Source: Priestia megaterium NBRC 15308 = ATCC 14581
GTDB lineage: Bacteria; Bacillota; Bacilli; Bacillales; Bacillaceae_H
Reading direction: 5' to 3'
Length of the DNA: 64,000 bases
Assembly (NCBI RefSeq): GCF_000832985.1
Contig: NZ_CP009920.1
Span: 3,590,501-3,654,500, forward strand
A program made the position numbers and the translations under genes. The notes beneath the pieces are model-generated. The model was not told where the DNA came from and ran no database searches. It worked only from the letters and a program-made list of their open reading frames with translations. Positions 25,034 through 34,951 of this stretch are shown piece by piece. Positions within the stretch are counted from its first letter, which is position 1. Every line of letters begins with the position of its first letter.

Positions 25034-26327
25034 ATACCTCTTTTGCACCTTGTCTTTTCAAAGAAATGGATTCGGAAATTTCCAGTGCAAGAATGATAAT
25101 GGTGCCAAGAACTAATCCGTTGCTTAAAAAAGTAGTAACTAAAGGTGGCAGTGTTGAAAAAGCTTGAGAAGGCAAAAACATAACCCCTATCCCCGACAGC
25201 AACGCAATACCGGCTTTTTTCATTGCTTTTTCGGGCTGTTTGGCATGCTTGAATTCTCCAATTCCAAGAGCCATCATACCTGTAAAAACAGGAAAGATTG
25301 CCGCGTATCCGACGGCAGGAGGAAGAGCGGACATAATGGATGTTAAAGGAGTAAAGATACTCAGAAAAAGCAAAAGACACGATGCTACAATAAAAGGAAC
25401 TCGGCTATAAAGATTTGTAGCTGAAATAAATCCACCGGAACCGGAAATAGGCACGGCACCGACACCTGAAAACAATCCTCCAAGCAGCTGACTTATACCC
25501 GAAACCATCCCCGAACGCTTAATATTGTCTTTTTCAATTTTTTCTCCTTTGTGTTTATAAACAGACTCAACAACACGAATAGAAGCTAGCATGTTTGTAA
25601 TTAAAATGAGCGTCACAAAAAAAGCAGTGACAACCATATTCCATTCAACGCGAGGAGCTCCAAATACAAACACTTTAGGTATGTAAAATAACTGCGCCTG
25701 AAACTCGATAGGTTTAGCTAACCCTAGCATTGCAAATACTCCCCAGCCTACACCAATACTAATAATAATGCTGAGCTTATTTAACGTCCGGTGCGATAAT
25801 AAATAAAAAGTCAGCAGCAAAATCGCAGCTGAAGCCAGCGCAATAGGAAGTTTAATAGCTGAATTCGTTTCTGTAATACCAAACATTCCTTTTAAAAAGG
25901 AACCGCTGAGCTGCGTCACTAATAAAATTAAATATGTACCGGTAACTGTCGGGGTAAAGTATTTTGCTAGTTTATCAATGAGACCAAGCAGGCTCATCAA
26001 AATAGCAATTATCCCGCTTATAAGGAGGGTGAACTGCAGCACGCGGAGCGTTTCAGAGTGAGAACCAAATAGAACGGTTCCAAGACTCGCATACAGAGAA
26101 AAGACGCCCCACCAAACACCAGCTGGCCCTTCCATGATGGGATATTTATGCCCTATAAATACCTGCAAGAGCCCGGATAAAGCTAAAATAAATAACGTTC
26201 GCTGTAAAAATTGAATAGAATCCGCTGCGTTTAAATGAAACTGAGAAGCAATTACAATAGGAACAATCATACTATTAGAAATCATAAATAAAAACCATTG
26301 TAGTGAAGCAATGGAAACTCGAAACAT
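25032..26327 (-). CDS. NCS2-family nucleobase permease (uracil/xanthine type)
   Basis: 431-residue integral membrane protein of the uracil/xanthine permease family with roughly 12-14 hydrophobic segments. Family features include GPAGVWWGVFS in an early helix and GGLFSGVGAVPISGSGGF, the QNVG-type loop region. It is more diverged than pbuX and somewhat similar to B. subtilis YwdJ. The ATG at 26327 (minus strand) follows GAGGTG; the GTG at 26336 overlaps that site. The substrate is probably a purine or pyrimidine base. It is divergent from the dpp operon. Confidence 0.85.
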   Translation of the reverse strand: MFRVSIASLQWFLFMISNSMIVPIVIASQFHLNAADSIQFLQRTLFILALSGLLQVFIGHKYPIMEGPAGVWWGVFSLYASLGTVLFGSHSETLRVLQFTLLISGIIAILMSLLGLIDKLAKYFTPTVTGTYLILLVTQLSGSFLKGMFGITETNSAIKLPIALASAAILLLTFYLLSHRTLNKLSIIISIGVGWGVFAMLGLAKPIEFQAQLFYIPKVFVFGAPRVEWNMVVTAFFVTLILITNMLASIRVVESVYKHKGEKIEKDNIKRSGMVSGISQLLGGLFSGVGAVPISGSGGFISATNLYSRVPFIVASCLLLFLSIFTPLTSIMSALPPAVGYAAIFPVFTGMMALGIGEFKHAKQPEKAMKKAGIALLSGIGVMFLPSQAFSTLPPLVTTFLSNGLVLGTIIILALEISESISLKRQGAKEV

Positions 26328-26467
26328 TCTTAACACCTCAATTAATGCCGACGAGCGGCTGAATGAACCAACAGGCTGCTCTATTATTTTACCATGGGAT
26401 TTCCAATTTGTAAGCGATATCTTGTTAAAAGGAAGATGAGTAAAGTGTCAAAAAATTCAATATATTG

Positions 26468-26517
26468 TTGTAAAAAGAAGAAAGATAATTTATAATTTTC
26501 TTACAATTATAAATTAT
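26468..26517 (+). promoter_or_regulatory. dpp promoter with CodY box and nested 13-bp inverted repeat
   Basis: TTGTAA (26468-26473), 17 bp, TATAAT (26491-26496). AATTTTCTTACAATT (26494-26508) matches 13 of 15 positions of the CodY box and overlaps the -10. ATAATTTATAATT (26485-26497) is the exact reverse complement of AATTATAAATTAT (26505-26517). CodY represses dpp in B. subtilis, so nutrient repression here is expected. Confidence 0.72.
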
Positions 26518-26579
26518 AAACATAAGAATAATTTATAATGAACTGACTAACAGTCAAGGAAGGAGGAGGAATAAGACAA

Positions 26580-27404
26580 ATGAAACTATATCTGTCGGTT
26601 GATATGGAAGGAATTACGGGACTCGTCGATCACACAAATGTTCTGCGGCAGAAAAAAAATTATGAAAGAAGCCGCAAAATAATGACGGATGAAGCAAATG
26701 CAGTAATTTATGCAGGATTTAGAGAACAGTGCTCAGAAGTTGTGGTAAATGACAGTCATTCGAGTATGAATAATCTCCTTGTTGAACGGCTTCATCCAGA
26801 AACTCAGCTTATTTCAGGAAGCGTAAAACCATATTCAATGGTACAGGGATTAGATCAGACTTTTGATGGTGCTATGTTTCTAGGATATCATGCTAAAGCA
26901 TCCATGCCTGGTGTCATGTCTCATTCGATGATATTTGGTGCTCGCAATATGTACATAGACGATACGAATATTGGAGAGTTAGGCTTCAATGCATATGTCG
27001 CAGGCTATTACGGCGTGCCAGTTTTAATGGTAGTCGGTGATGACCAAACGGCGTTGGAAGCACAGCAGCTTATTCCAAACGTGACGACTGCTATCGTCAA
27101 ACAGGCCATTTCACGTTCTGCAGCCAAAACATTAACCCCTAAGAAAGCAGAACAATTACTTCAAGAAAAAACAGCCGCAGCTATTCAACATAGACACCTT
27201 GTTAAACCTTTACTTCCACCTAAACATCCAACCTTACGAATAGAGTTTGCAAATTACGGTCAAGCAGAGTGGGCGCACTTAATGCCGGGCACAGAAATTG
27301 AGCCTGGAACGACGACTGTTCGGTTTCAAGCAAAAGATATTTTAGAAGCTTATCAGGCCATGCTTGTTATGACTGAATTAGCGACGCGCACAACATTCTG
27401 TTAG
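26580..27404 (+). CDS. dppA: D-aminopeptidase DppA (M55)
   Basis: Zinc D-aminopeptidase, 274 residues, the length of B. subtilis DppA, which forms a decameric self-compartmentalising ring. Metal ligands and active-site residues are all at the known positions: Asp8, Glu10, His60, His104 and His115. It acts in the cytoplasm on D-amino-acid peptides such as D-Ala-D-Ala. Start ATG 26580 after AGGAGGAGGAA. First gene of the operon, 14 bases before dppB. Confidence 0.97.
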   Translation: MKLYLSVDMEGITGLVDHTNVLRQKKNYERSRKIMTDEANAVIYAGFREQCSEVVVNDSHSSMNNLLVERLHPETQLISGSVKPYSMVQGLDQTFDGAMFLGYHAKASMPGVMSHSMIFGARNMYIDDTNIGELGFNAYVAGYYGVPVLMVVGDDQTALEAQQLIPNVTTAIVKQAISRSAAKTLTPKKAEQLLQEKTAAAIQHRHLVKPLLPPKHPTLRIEFANYGQAEWAHLMPGTEIEPGTTTVRFQAKDILEAYQAMLVMTELATRTTFC

Positions 27405-27418
27405 AAGGTGGGATAAAG

Positions 27419-28348
27419 GTGAAAAGTTATATTTTGAAACGATTTTTATCCATGCTTGTTACGCTATGGGTAATTGTGACCTTAACCTTCTTTTTAATGC
27501 ATTCGATTCCTGGATCTCCATTTAATGAAGAACGAGCGACAAGCGATGCAGTTCAAAAAAACCTGGAATCATTTTATCACTTAGATGAGCCGCTAGCTGT
27601 GCAATATATTCTTTATTTAAAGTCCATTGTTACCTTTGACTTTGGTCCTTCCATTAAACAGCCGTCTCAAACGGTTAACGACCTTTTAGGAAGAGGGTTT
27701 CCCGTTTCATTTGAACTTGGAATGGTGACGTTAATTCTTGCGGTGACTTCCGGTATTACACTAGGCATTATCGCTGCTCTTAGAAGGAATGGAATAATTG
27801 ATTACATGGCGATGAGCATAGCAGTTATCGGATTGTCGGTTCCAAATTTTGTTATGGCCACGTTGTTAATTCAACAGCTTTCTGTTAATTTGAAAATTTT
27901 ACCTGCCGCTACGTGGACGAGCCCTTTACATATGATTCTTCCGACTCTAGCTCTTGCCACAGGTCCTATGGCTATTATTGCACGTTTGACTCGCTCAAGC
28001 ATGATAGAAGTACTAACTCAAGATTATATTCGAACAGCGCGTGCAAAAGGGCTTTCACCAGTAAAAATTGTATTTAAGCATGCGCTTAGAAATGCTTTAA
28101 TGCCCGTTATAACAGTTCTTGGAACGATTGCAGCCAGCGTATTAACCGGCACATTTGTTATTGAACAAATCTTTGCTATTCCTGGCATGGGAAAATATTT
28201 TGTGGACAGTATTAATACGAGAGACTACCCGGTAATTATGGGCACGACGGTCTTTTACAGTTCGATTCTCATCATTATGCTTTTTTTAGTAGACATTGCT
28301 TACGGAATACTTGATCCACGAATCAAACTGTATAAGAAGGAGGGATAA
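27419..28348 (+). CDS. dppB: Dipeptide ABC transporter permease DppB
   Basis: 309-residue inner-membrane permease of the Opp/Dpp type with about six helices and the EAA-type cytoplasmic loop (RTARAKGLSPVKIVFKHALR) that docks to the ATPase. The GTG start at 27419 follows AAGGTGGG. It pairs with DppC to form the pore for di- and murein peptides. Confidence 0.95.
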   Translation: MKSYILKRFLSMLVTLWVIVTLTFFLMHSIPGSPFNEERATSDAVQKNLESFYHLDEPLAVQYILYLKSIVTFDFGPSIKQPSQTVNDLLGRGFPVSFELGMVTLILAVTSGITLGIIAALRRNGIIDYMAMSIAVIGLSVPNFVMATLLIQQLSVNLKILPAATWTSPLHMILPTLALATGPMAIIARLTRSSMIEVLTQDYIRTARAKGLSPVKIVFKHALRNALMPVITVLGTIAASVLTGTFVIEQIFAIPGMGKYFVDSINTRDYPVIMGTTVFYSSILIIMLFLVDIAYGILDPRIKLYKKEG

Positions 28349-28349
28349 C

Positions 28350-29288
28350 GTGCTGGAAAAACAGGAGTATAAGCAAATTCCTGATGAGTGGTTTGTGCCA
28401 AAGAAAAAGAAGAAATCTGAAGCTGAAGCAGTTGTAAGGCCGAGTCTTTCTTATTGGCATGATGCTTGGCGCAGGCTTGTAAAAAATAAGTTGGCCATGC
28501 TGGGTCTCTTTTTTTTAGTCATTCTCGTTGTGATGGCTATATTCGGTCCTATGTTTTCACCCTACAGTGTAACGAAAGCTTCTTTTACAGAGCAAAATCT
28601 TCCTCCTTCAGCTAGTCATTGGTTTGGAACGGATGACTTAGGCAGAGATATGTACACCCGGACATGGTACGGGGCTAGAATCTCTTTATTTGTAGGACTG
28701 ATGGCAGCGCTTATTGATTTTATCATCGGTGTCATTTACGGGGGATTCTCAGGCTACAAAGGCGGAAAAACAGATAATGTCATGATGCGCGTAATTGAAA
28801 TTTTATATGGTCTTCCTTATTTATTAGTGGTGATTTTACTAATGGTAGTCATGGGCCCCGGGCTTTCTACGATTATTGTGGCACTTTCCGTTACAGGTTG
28901 GATCGGGATGGCGAGAATTGTACGGGGGCAAGTATTGCAAATAAAAAACTATGAATACGTGCTTGCATCCAAAACGTTTGGAACAAAAACTAGTCGTATC
29001 ATTAAGCGAAACCTGCTTCCAAATACGATGGGACCGATTATCGTTCAAATGACACTAACCGTACCAACTGCCATTTTTGCTGAAGCTTTTTTAAGCTTTT
29101 TAGGGCTGGGTGTACAGGCTCCTTATGCCAGCTGGGGAGTAATGGCAAACGATGGTTTATCAACGATTCTATCAGGCTATTGGTGGCGTTTGTTTTTTCC
29201 CGCTTTTTTTATTTCTCTTACCATGTTTGCTTTTAATGTCCTTGGAGACGGACTGCAAGATGCACTTGATCCGAAATTAAGGAGGTAA
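28350..29288 (+). CDS. dppC: Dipeptide ABC transporter permease DppC
   Basis: 312-residue permease with the N-terminal DppC-type extension (basic, rich in Lys), a SHWFGTDDLGRD segment typical of DppC/OppC, and the EAA loop (ASKTFGTKTSRIIKRNLLPN). The GTG at 28350 follows AAGGAGGG at the end of dppB; the open frame upstream of it overlaps dppB and is not used. dppD follows 4 bases after its stop. Confidence 0.95.
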   Translation: MLEKQEYKQIPDEWFVPKKKKKSEAEAVVRPSLSYWHDAWRRLVKNKLAMLGLFFLVILVVMAIFGPMFSPYSVTKASFTEQNLPPSASHWFGTDDLGRDMYTRTWYGARISLFVGLMAALIDFIIGVIYGGFSGYKGGKTDNVMMRVIEILYGLPYLLVVILLMVVMGPGLSTIIVALSVTGWIGMARIVRGQVLQIKNYEYVLASKTFGTKTSRIIKRNLLPNTMGPIIVQMTLTVPTAIFAEAFLSFLGLGVQAPYASWGVMANDGLSTILSGYWWRLFFPAFFISLTMFAFNVLGDGLQDALDPKLRR

Positions 29289-29292
29289 GCAA

Positions 29293-30291
29293 ATGGAAAA
29301 AATGCTCCAAATCAAAAACTTACACGTACAGTTTTCAACTTACGGAGGGCGAGTTCAAGCTGTAAGAGGCGTTAGTTTTGATTTACATAAAGGAGAAACA
29401 CTAGCGATTGTCGGAGAGTCAGGGTGCGGAAAAAGCGTAACATCTCAAAGTATTATGAGGTTAATTCCGACACCTCCGGGCAGGATCACAAGCGGATCTA
29501 TTTTATTTAAAGGCCAGGATTTAACGAAACTATCAGAAAAAAAAATGCGAGACATTCGAGGCGCTGATATTTCGATGATTTTTCAGGATCCCATGACTGC
29601 GCTTAATCCAACTCTTCGCGTAGGTGAGCAAATTGCAGAAAATATTATGCAACATGAAAACATTTCAAAAGAAAAAGCCAAAGAAAAAGCATTTGAAACG
29701 CTGGAGCTAGTCGGAATTCCAAATCCTAAAGAACGCCTAAAGCAATATCCTCATGAATTTAGCGGGGGAATGAGACAGCGTATTGTCATTGCAATGGCTC
29801 TTGTATGCAATCCCGAAGTGCTAATTGCTGATGAACCTACCACAGCTCTTGACGTCACGATACAAGCGCAGATTTTAGAATTGTTTAAGGACATTCAGCA
29901 GAAAACGGATGTCTCTATTGTTTTAATTACCCATGATTTAGGTGTAGTTGCTCAGGTAGCTGACCGTGTTGCCGTAATGTATGCAGGAAAGATTGTAGAG
30001 ATTGGAACAAGAAGAGACATCTTTTATACGCCGCAGCATCCGTATACAAAAGGATTGCTGCGTTCAGTTCCTCGGTTAGATTTATACGAAAGTGAACTTG
30101 TGCCTATTGCAGGATCACCTCCCGATTTATTTGCACCTCCATCCGGATGTTCGTTCGCACCTCGCTGTCCTTACGTAATGGAAGTATGTGACCGCATGTA
30201 TCCTGCGTCGACAAAGCTGAAAGAAAGTCACCAAGTGCACTGCTGGCTTCAAGATGAGAGAGCTCAAAAATTTGTAACAACTATAAGCTAG
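29293..30291 (+). CDS. dppD: Dipeptide ABC transporter ATP-binding protein DppD
   Basis: 332-residue ATPase: Walker A GESGCGKS, signature FSGGMRQR, Walker B VLIADEPTTALD and H-loop THD. The C-terminal oligopeptide-type domain has the Cys-rich motif GCSFAPRCPY that binds an iron-sulphur cluster in related proteins. Start ATG 29293 after GGAGGT. It energises DppB/DppC together with, or in place of, YkfD. Confidence 0.95.
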   Translation: MEKMLQIKNLHVQFSTYGGRVQAVRGVSFDLHKGETLAIVGESGCGKSVTSQSIMRLIPTPPGRITSGSILFKGQDLTKLSEKKMRDIRGADISMIFQDPMTALNPTLRVGEQIAENIMQHENISKEKAKEKAFETLELVGIPNPKERLKQYPHEFSGGMRQRIVIAMALVCNPEVLIADEPTTALDVTIQAQILELFKDIQQKTDVSIVLITHDLGVVAQVADRVAVMYAGKIVEIGTRRDIFYTPQHPYTKGLLRSVPRLDLYESELVPIAGSPPDLFAPPSGCSFAPRCPYVMEVCDRMYPASTKLKESHQVHCWLQDERAQKFVTTIS

Positions 30292-30332
30292 ATTTATAGA
30301 TGAATAGAGAACTTATGAAAGAGGGGGAAATG

Positions 30333-31958
30333 ATGAAAAAAATAGGGTCTTTACTAATGATGTGTGTACTTATATTTGCACTTGCTGCCTGTACGGCCAC
30401 AAAAGATTCAGGCGCGGAGCCAGAAAAGAAAAGCAGTACAGCAAAAGAAGACGGTAAGGTCCTTTATATGAATAATGGCGCAGAACCTACGTCTTTTGAT
30501 CCACCTATTGGATTTGATTCATATTCATGGAATATGCTTAATAACTTAATGGAAGGGCTGACTCGTTTAGGAAAAAGCGATGAGCCTGAAGGAGCAATGG
30601 CCGAGAAATGGGATATCTCTGAGGACAAAAAGGTCTATACGTTTCATTTACGAAAAGATGCTAAATGGTCAAATGGAGATGACGTGAAAGCAAGTGATTT
30701 CGTATTTGCTTGGAAGAGGCTGTTAGATCCTAAGACGGGTTCACCAGCGGCATTTTTAGGTTATTTCATCCAAGGTGGAGAAGAATTTAATACGGGTAAA
30801 GGTAGTGCCGATCAAGTAGGGGTAAAAGCGCTAGATGACAAAACCTTTGAAGTTACGCTTAAAAGCCCTCAAGCCTATTTCTTAAGCGTAGTTTCCAATC
30901 CAGCGTTCTTCCCAATTAATGAAAAAGTAGCAACAAAAAATCCGAAATGGTTTGCAGAAGCAGATTCGTTTGTTGCGAATGGTCCCTTCAAATTAACTCA
31001 ATGGAAGCATAACAGTAATCTAGTCATGGAAAGAAACGATCAATATTGGGATGCTGAAAATGTAAAGCTCGACAAGGTAAAATGGGCAATTGTTGAAAAT
31101 ACAAACACAGAATATCAAATGTATCAAAATGGAGAACTAGATGTTTCTGAAATTCCATCGGATTTAAGTGAAAAGCTGCTGAAAGATGGAGATGTTCATA
31201 TCGAAGACCAAGCGGGAACTTACTTCTATCGCTTTAATTTAGATAAAGAGCCCTTTCAAAACAAAAATATCCGTAAAGCATTTGCAATGGCTGTAGATCA
31301 AGATCAAATTGTTAATTTTGTTACAAAGAATAAAGAAAAACCAGCTCGTGGGTTCGTATCTTACGGATTTAAAGATGCAGATGGAAAGGATTTCCGTAAA
31401 ACGGGCGGCGATTTATTAAAAACAGATGGCAAAGAAGCAAAAGCACTTCTGAAAAAAGGAATGAAAGAAGAAGGATATAAAAAGCTGCCAGCTATTACGC
31501 TAACATACAGTACAGACGATACGCATAAAAAAATAGCAGAAGCACTGCAGCAAATGTTCAAAGAAAATCTAGGCGTAGATGTGAAGCTTGCCAATATGGA
31601 ATGGAATGTTTTCCAAGAAGAACAAAAAGCGTTAAAGTTTCAGCTGTCAAGAAGTTCATTTTTAGCTGATTATGCAGATCCAATTAACTTTTTAGAGAGC
31701 TTCCAGACGGGTCATTCAATGAACCGTACAGCTTGGAGCAATAAAGAATATGATGAGTTAATTAAACAAGCTATGAACGAAACTGATAATAAAAAACGTT
31801 TTGAGCTTATGTATAAAGCAGAAGGTATTTTATTTGATGAGATGCCGATCATTCCTATCCATTTCTACAACTATGTGTTTTTAATCAAAGATAACGTATC
31901 TGGAATTGTTCGTCATCCTGTTGGCTATTTAGATTTGAAGTGGGCAGATAAACAGTAA
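30333..31958 (+). CDS. dppE: Dipeptide-binding lipoprotein DppE
   Basis: 541-residue extracellular solute-binding protein (SBP family 5) anchored by lipid. It has a lipoprotein signal peptide, MKKIGSLLMMCVLIFALAAC, with the LAAC lipobox. The second of two adjacent ATGs (30333) is preferred for spacing from GAGGGGG; an earlier in-frame ATG (30300) lacks a ribosome site. It captures dipeptides and murein tripeptides for DppBCD. A hairpin follows that may limit readthrough into ykfA. Confidence 0.95.
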   Translation: MKKIGSLLMMCVLIFALAACTATKDSGAEPEKKSSTAKEDGKVLYMNNGAEPTSFDPPIGFDSYSWNMLNNLMEGLTRLGKSDEPEGAMAEKWDISEDKKVYTFHLRKDAKWSNGDDVKASDFVFAWKRLLDPKTGSPAAFLGYFIQGGEEFNTGKGSADQVGVKALDDKTFEVTLKSPQAYFLSVVSNPAFFPINEKVATKNPKWFAEADSFVANGPFKLTQWKHNSNLVMERNDQYWDAENVKLDKVKWAIVENTNTEYQMYQNGELDVSEIPSDLSEKLLKDGDVHIEDQAGTYFYRFNLDKEPFQNKNIRKAFAMAVDQDQIVNFVTKNKEKPARGFVSYGFKDADGKDFRKTGGDLLKTDGKEAKALLKKGMKEEGYKKLPAITLTYSTDDTHKKIAEALQQMFKENLGVDVKLANMEWNVFQEEQKALKFQLSRSSFLADYADPINFLESFQTGHSMNRTAWSNKEYDELIKQAMNETDNKKRFELMYKAEGILFDEMPIIPIHFYNYVFLIKDNVSGIVRHPVGYLDLKWADKQ

Positions 31959-32016
31959 AGTGGAACTTTTCGTCAGAGGGGATTTCAATTCCCTTCTGAC
32001 CCAAGTTTCACTTTCT
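31959..32016 (+). terminator. Internal hairpin between dppE and ykfA
   Basis: GTCAGAGGGG with CCCTTCTGAC (31972-32000), extended by AGTGGAACTT and AAGTTTCACT outside. The tail is T-rich but broken by C. It probably acts as a partial terminator or 3'-end stabiliser, giving more dppE than ykf product. Confidence 0.6.
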
Positions 32017-32046
32017 TCATTTCTTTACACAAAAGGAGTGTGACAG

Positions 32047-32991
32047 ATGATAAAACCAAAACCATTACAAAAAGGTGATACAGTAGCTGTTATTGCGCCT
32101 GCTAGTCCGCCTAATCAGCACAATCTAAAAAAAGGAATAGAATATTTAAAGGGAATAGGATTAAACGTAGTAACAGGCGCACATTTATATAAAAAAAACG
32201 GGTACTTGGCAGGGACTGATGAACAGAGAGCAGCCGATATACATGCGATGTTTGCCAATAAGGAAGTAAAGGCAATTATTTGTGCATGCGGAGGGTATGG
32301 GACTGCTAGGCTTGCCTCGCAATTAAACTACGATTTAATCAAGCGAAACCCAAAGATTTTTTGGGGATATAGTGATATTACGTTTTTACATACGGCTATT
32401 CATCAGCGCACAGGTTTGGTTACCTTTCACGGGCCAATGCTTTCGTCGGATATCGGAAAAGAAGATGTTCATATAGAGACGAAGCAAGCTTTTTATCAAT
32501 TATTTTCTCACCGTTCTTTTTGCTATACGGATCAAATTAGTTCGCTCGACACTATTTGTGAAGGAGAAGCAACTGGTCAGCTGATAGGAGGAAATCTTAC
32601 TTTGCTGGTAAGCACGCTTGGTACACCATTTGAACTAGATACGAAAAATAAAATTTTATTTATTGAAGATATTGATGAAGAGCCGTATGAAATTGACCGC
32701 ATGATGACACAGCTGTATATGGCCAATAAACTACAGGATGCAGCGGGAATTATTATCGGAGATTTTCATAACTGCTATCCTAAAAAACGTACAGAGTCGC
32801 TTTCATTGGAAGAGGCATTAACAAGTTACCTAACTTCTTTAAAAAAGCCTGTTATGAGAGGGTTTTGCATCGGACATTGCTCTCCTCAAACACCTGTGGC
32901 GATTGGAAGTTATGCCACGATGTCGACGTATGAACGAATGGTGGAATTTGAATCCGGTATTACATTACCAAAAGATAAAGTCGAACGCTGA
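32047..32991 (+). CDS. ykfA: LD-carboxypeptidase YkfA (S66)
   Basis: 314-residue serine peptidase of family S66, which removes the terminal D-Ala from murein tetrapeptides in the cytoplasm. The nucleophile serine is in GYSDITFL. The conserved segments GGNLTLL and FIEDIDEEPYEIDRM carry the Glu of the Ser-Glu-His triad. Start ATG 32047 after AAGGAGTG. It is followed 28 bases later by ykfC; the L-Ala-D/L-Glu epimerase gene ykfB found between them in B. subtilis is absent. Confidence 0.94.
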   Translation: MIKPKPLQKGDTVAVIAPASPPNQHNLKKGIEYLKGIGLNVVTGAHLYKKNGYLAGTDEQRAADIHAMFANKEVKAIICACGGYGTARLASQLNYDLIKRNPKIFWGYSDITFLHTAIHQRTGLVTFHGPMLSSDIGKEDVHIETKQAFYQLFSHRSFCYTDQISSLDTICEGEATGQLIGGNLTLLVSTLGTPFELDTKNKILFIEDIDEEPYEIDRMMTQLYMANKLQDAAGIIIGDFHNCYPKKRTESLSLEEALTSYLTSLKKPVMRGFCIGHCSPQTPVAIGSYATMSTYERMVEFESGITLPKDKVER

Positions 32992-33019
32992 AGGTTAAAC
33001 CTGCGGGGAGGAGAAATAA

Positions 33020-33931
33020 GTGATAGATAAAAAAACGTATTACGTTTGTGTGGCTGTGGCGACTGTGTGGACTTCCTATGACTCTTGCAGAGAAATAGAT
33101 GACAATGCAACAAGTGTCCCAGTAAAACTAGATAAATGGCTAGAACAATTAACGTATACACGTCGGTTGGAGCTTTGTGAGAAAAATTTAGTTCAAACGC
33201 AGCTGTTACTAGGAGAAGAAGTATACGTAACGGAACGGAAAGGTAAATGGGCAAAAATCGTTATTCCTTCTCAGTTTTCTTCTAAAGATGAAAGAGGATA
33301 TCCCGGGTGGGTTCCTTCCCACCAACTGATTTCCCAAGCTGAATATTCTCCATTGAATAAACCAACGGCAGTGGTAACAGCAGCGATTGCGACACTGCAG
33401 CTAGCGGAAGAAGCCTTACAAATTAGTTATCAAACGCAGCTGCCTCTTTTAAAAGAAGATAAAGAATGGCTAGAGGTTCAAACGCCGGTTGGCAGTGGGA
33501 AAATAAAACGTCAAGATGCTGTTGTAATAGAGGATAGAAACCGTAAAGCAACAAAAGGAACTGGAGATGTGATTATTGCAGCAGGAGAACAGTTTTTGAA
33601 TCTTCCATATTTATGGGGTGGCATGAGTGCTTGGGGATATGATTGTTCCGGGTTTGCCTATGCTACTCATAAAGCAAACGGCTATCTTATTCCAAGAGAT
33701 GCCACCGATCAAGCAAGGCGAGGCAAAGAAGTAGGATTAGACTCTATTCAACCTGGAGATTTGCTGTTTTTCGCTCATGAAAAAGGTGAAGGGTCTATCC
33801 ACCATGTTGGTATTTATTATGGTAAAGGAAAAATGCTTCATTCACCTAAAACAGGTAAAACCGTTGAACTGATTGAATTAAAAGGAACGCTTTATGAAGA
33901 AGAGCTGTGCGCAGCCCGGCGCTATTATTAG
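33020..33931 (+). CDS. ykfC: Gamma-D-glutamyl-L-diamino acid endopeptidase YkfC (NlpC/P60)
   Basis: 303-residue cysteine peptidase that cuts the gamma-D-Glu-diaminopimelate bond of murein peptides with a free N-terminal L-Ala. Two SH3-like domains occupy roughly residues 1-170 and an NlpC/P60 domain follows, with Cys209 in YDCSGF and His262 in HHVGIYYG. There is no signal peptide, consistent with action on imported peptides. GTG start at 33020 after GGAGGAG. Confidence 0.93.
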   Translation: MIDKKTYYVCVAVATVWTSYDSCREIDDNATSVPVKLDKWLEQLTYTRRLELCEKNLVQTQLLLGEEVYVTERKGKWAKIVIPSQFSSKDERGYPGWVPSHQLISQAEYSPLNKPTAVVTAAIATLQLAEEALQISYQTQLPLLKEDKEWLEVQTPVGSGKIKRQDAVVIEDRNRKATKGTGDVIIAAGEQFLNLPYLWGGMSAWGYDCSGFAYATHKANGYLIPRDATDQARRGKEVGLDSIQPGDLLFFAHEKGEGSIHHVGIYYGKGKMLHSPKTGKTVELIELKGTLYEEELCAARRYY

Positions 33932-33943
33932 GAGGTGGCAGTT

Positions 33944-34951
33944 ATGACAACGAAGCATTTGTTAGAAGTAAAGCAGCTGAGCAAGTATTTTTCGATTACG
34001 AATAAGCAGGTTTTAAAAGCAGTAGACGGCGTGTCTTTTCATATTTCAAAAGGAGAAACCTTTGGACTTGTTGGTGAATCCGGCTGCGGAAAATCAACTG
34101 CCGGGCGAACAATCATTGGGTTGTATAACCGTACATCGGGAGAGGTGCTTTATAAAGGAAAAAATGTGCATGAGCTATCAGAGAAAGAGAAATTTGCTTT
34201 TCATCGTAATATGCAAATGATTTTTCAAGATCCATATGCTTCACTAAACCCTCGTTCTACCGTAAAGGAGATTATCTCAGAACCAATGGAGGTTCACGGA
34301 CTTTATTCGAATAAAAAAGAAATGCTGAACCGAGTGTATGAGCTGCTAGAAGACGTCGGGCTAAATCGTGATCATGCCAATCGCTATCCTCATGAGTTCA
34401 GCGGCGGGCAGCGCCAGCGCATAGGAATTGCGAGAGCTTTAGCGTTAAATCCAGAATGCATTATTGCAGACGAACCTATTTCTGCTTTAGATGTATCTGT
34501 ACAGGCTCAAGTAGTTAATTTATTAAAGAAACTCCAAAAAGAAAAAGGATTAACTTATTTATTTATTGCACATGACTTGTCGATGGTAAAGCATATAAGC
34601 AGTCGTATTGGAGTTATGTATTTAGGGCATTTAGTAGAATTAACAACAAGTGCGGAGCTGTACCAAAAACCGCTTCACCCTTACACTCAAGCTCTACTGT
34701 CAGCTATTCCTATTTCTGATCCTGACGTTGAGGATAATCGGAAGCGAATTGTTCTTAAAGGAGAATTGCCAAGTCCAATGAATCCGCCCTCGGGCTGCGT
34801 GTTTAATACGCGCTGTCCTCTTGCAGTAGCAGCCTGTAAGACTCAAAAGCCAGAGTGGCAGGAAGTTGAAGACAATCACTTTGTAGCCTGTCACTTATAT
34901 AATCAAAAGATAATGAGTAACAACTATATTGAAACAGCTGCGACAAAATGA
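33944..34951 (+). CDS. ykfD: Oligopeptide-type ABC transporter ATP-binding protein YkfD
   Basis: 335-residue ATPase of the OppF/DppF type: Walker A GESGCGKS, signature FSGGQRQR, Walker [12 protein letters not shown], and a C-terminal GCVFNTRCP motif. The ATG at 33944 lies 8 bases after GGAGG; a GTG at 33935 overlaps the ribosome site. Together with DppD it would complete the two-ATPase peptide importer. Its stop overlaps the next start (ATGA). Confidence 0.94.
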   Translation: MTTKHLLEVKQLSKYFSITNKQVLKAVDGVSFHISKGETFGLVGESGCGKSTAGRTIIGLYNRTSGEVLYKGKNVHELSEKEKFAFHRNMQMIFQDPYASLNPRSTVKEIISEPMEVHGLYSNKKEMLNRVYELLEDVGLNRDHANRYPHEFSGGQRQRIGIARALALNPECIIADEPISALDVSVQAQVVNLLKKLQKEKGLTYLFIAHDLSMVKHISSRIGVMYLGHLVELTTSAELYQKPLHPYTQALLSAIPISDPDVEDNRKRIVLKGELPSPMNPPSGCVFNTRCPLAVAACKTQKPEWQEVEDNHFVACHLYNQKIMSNNYIETAATK

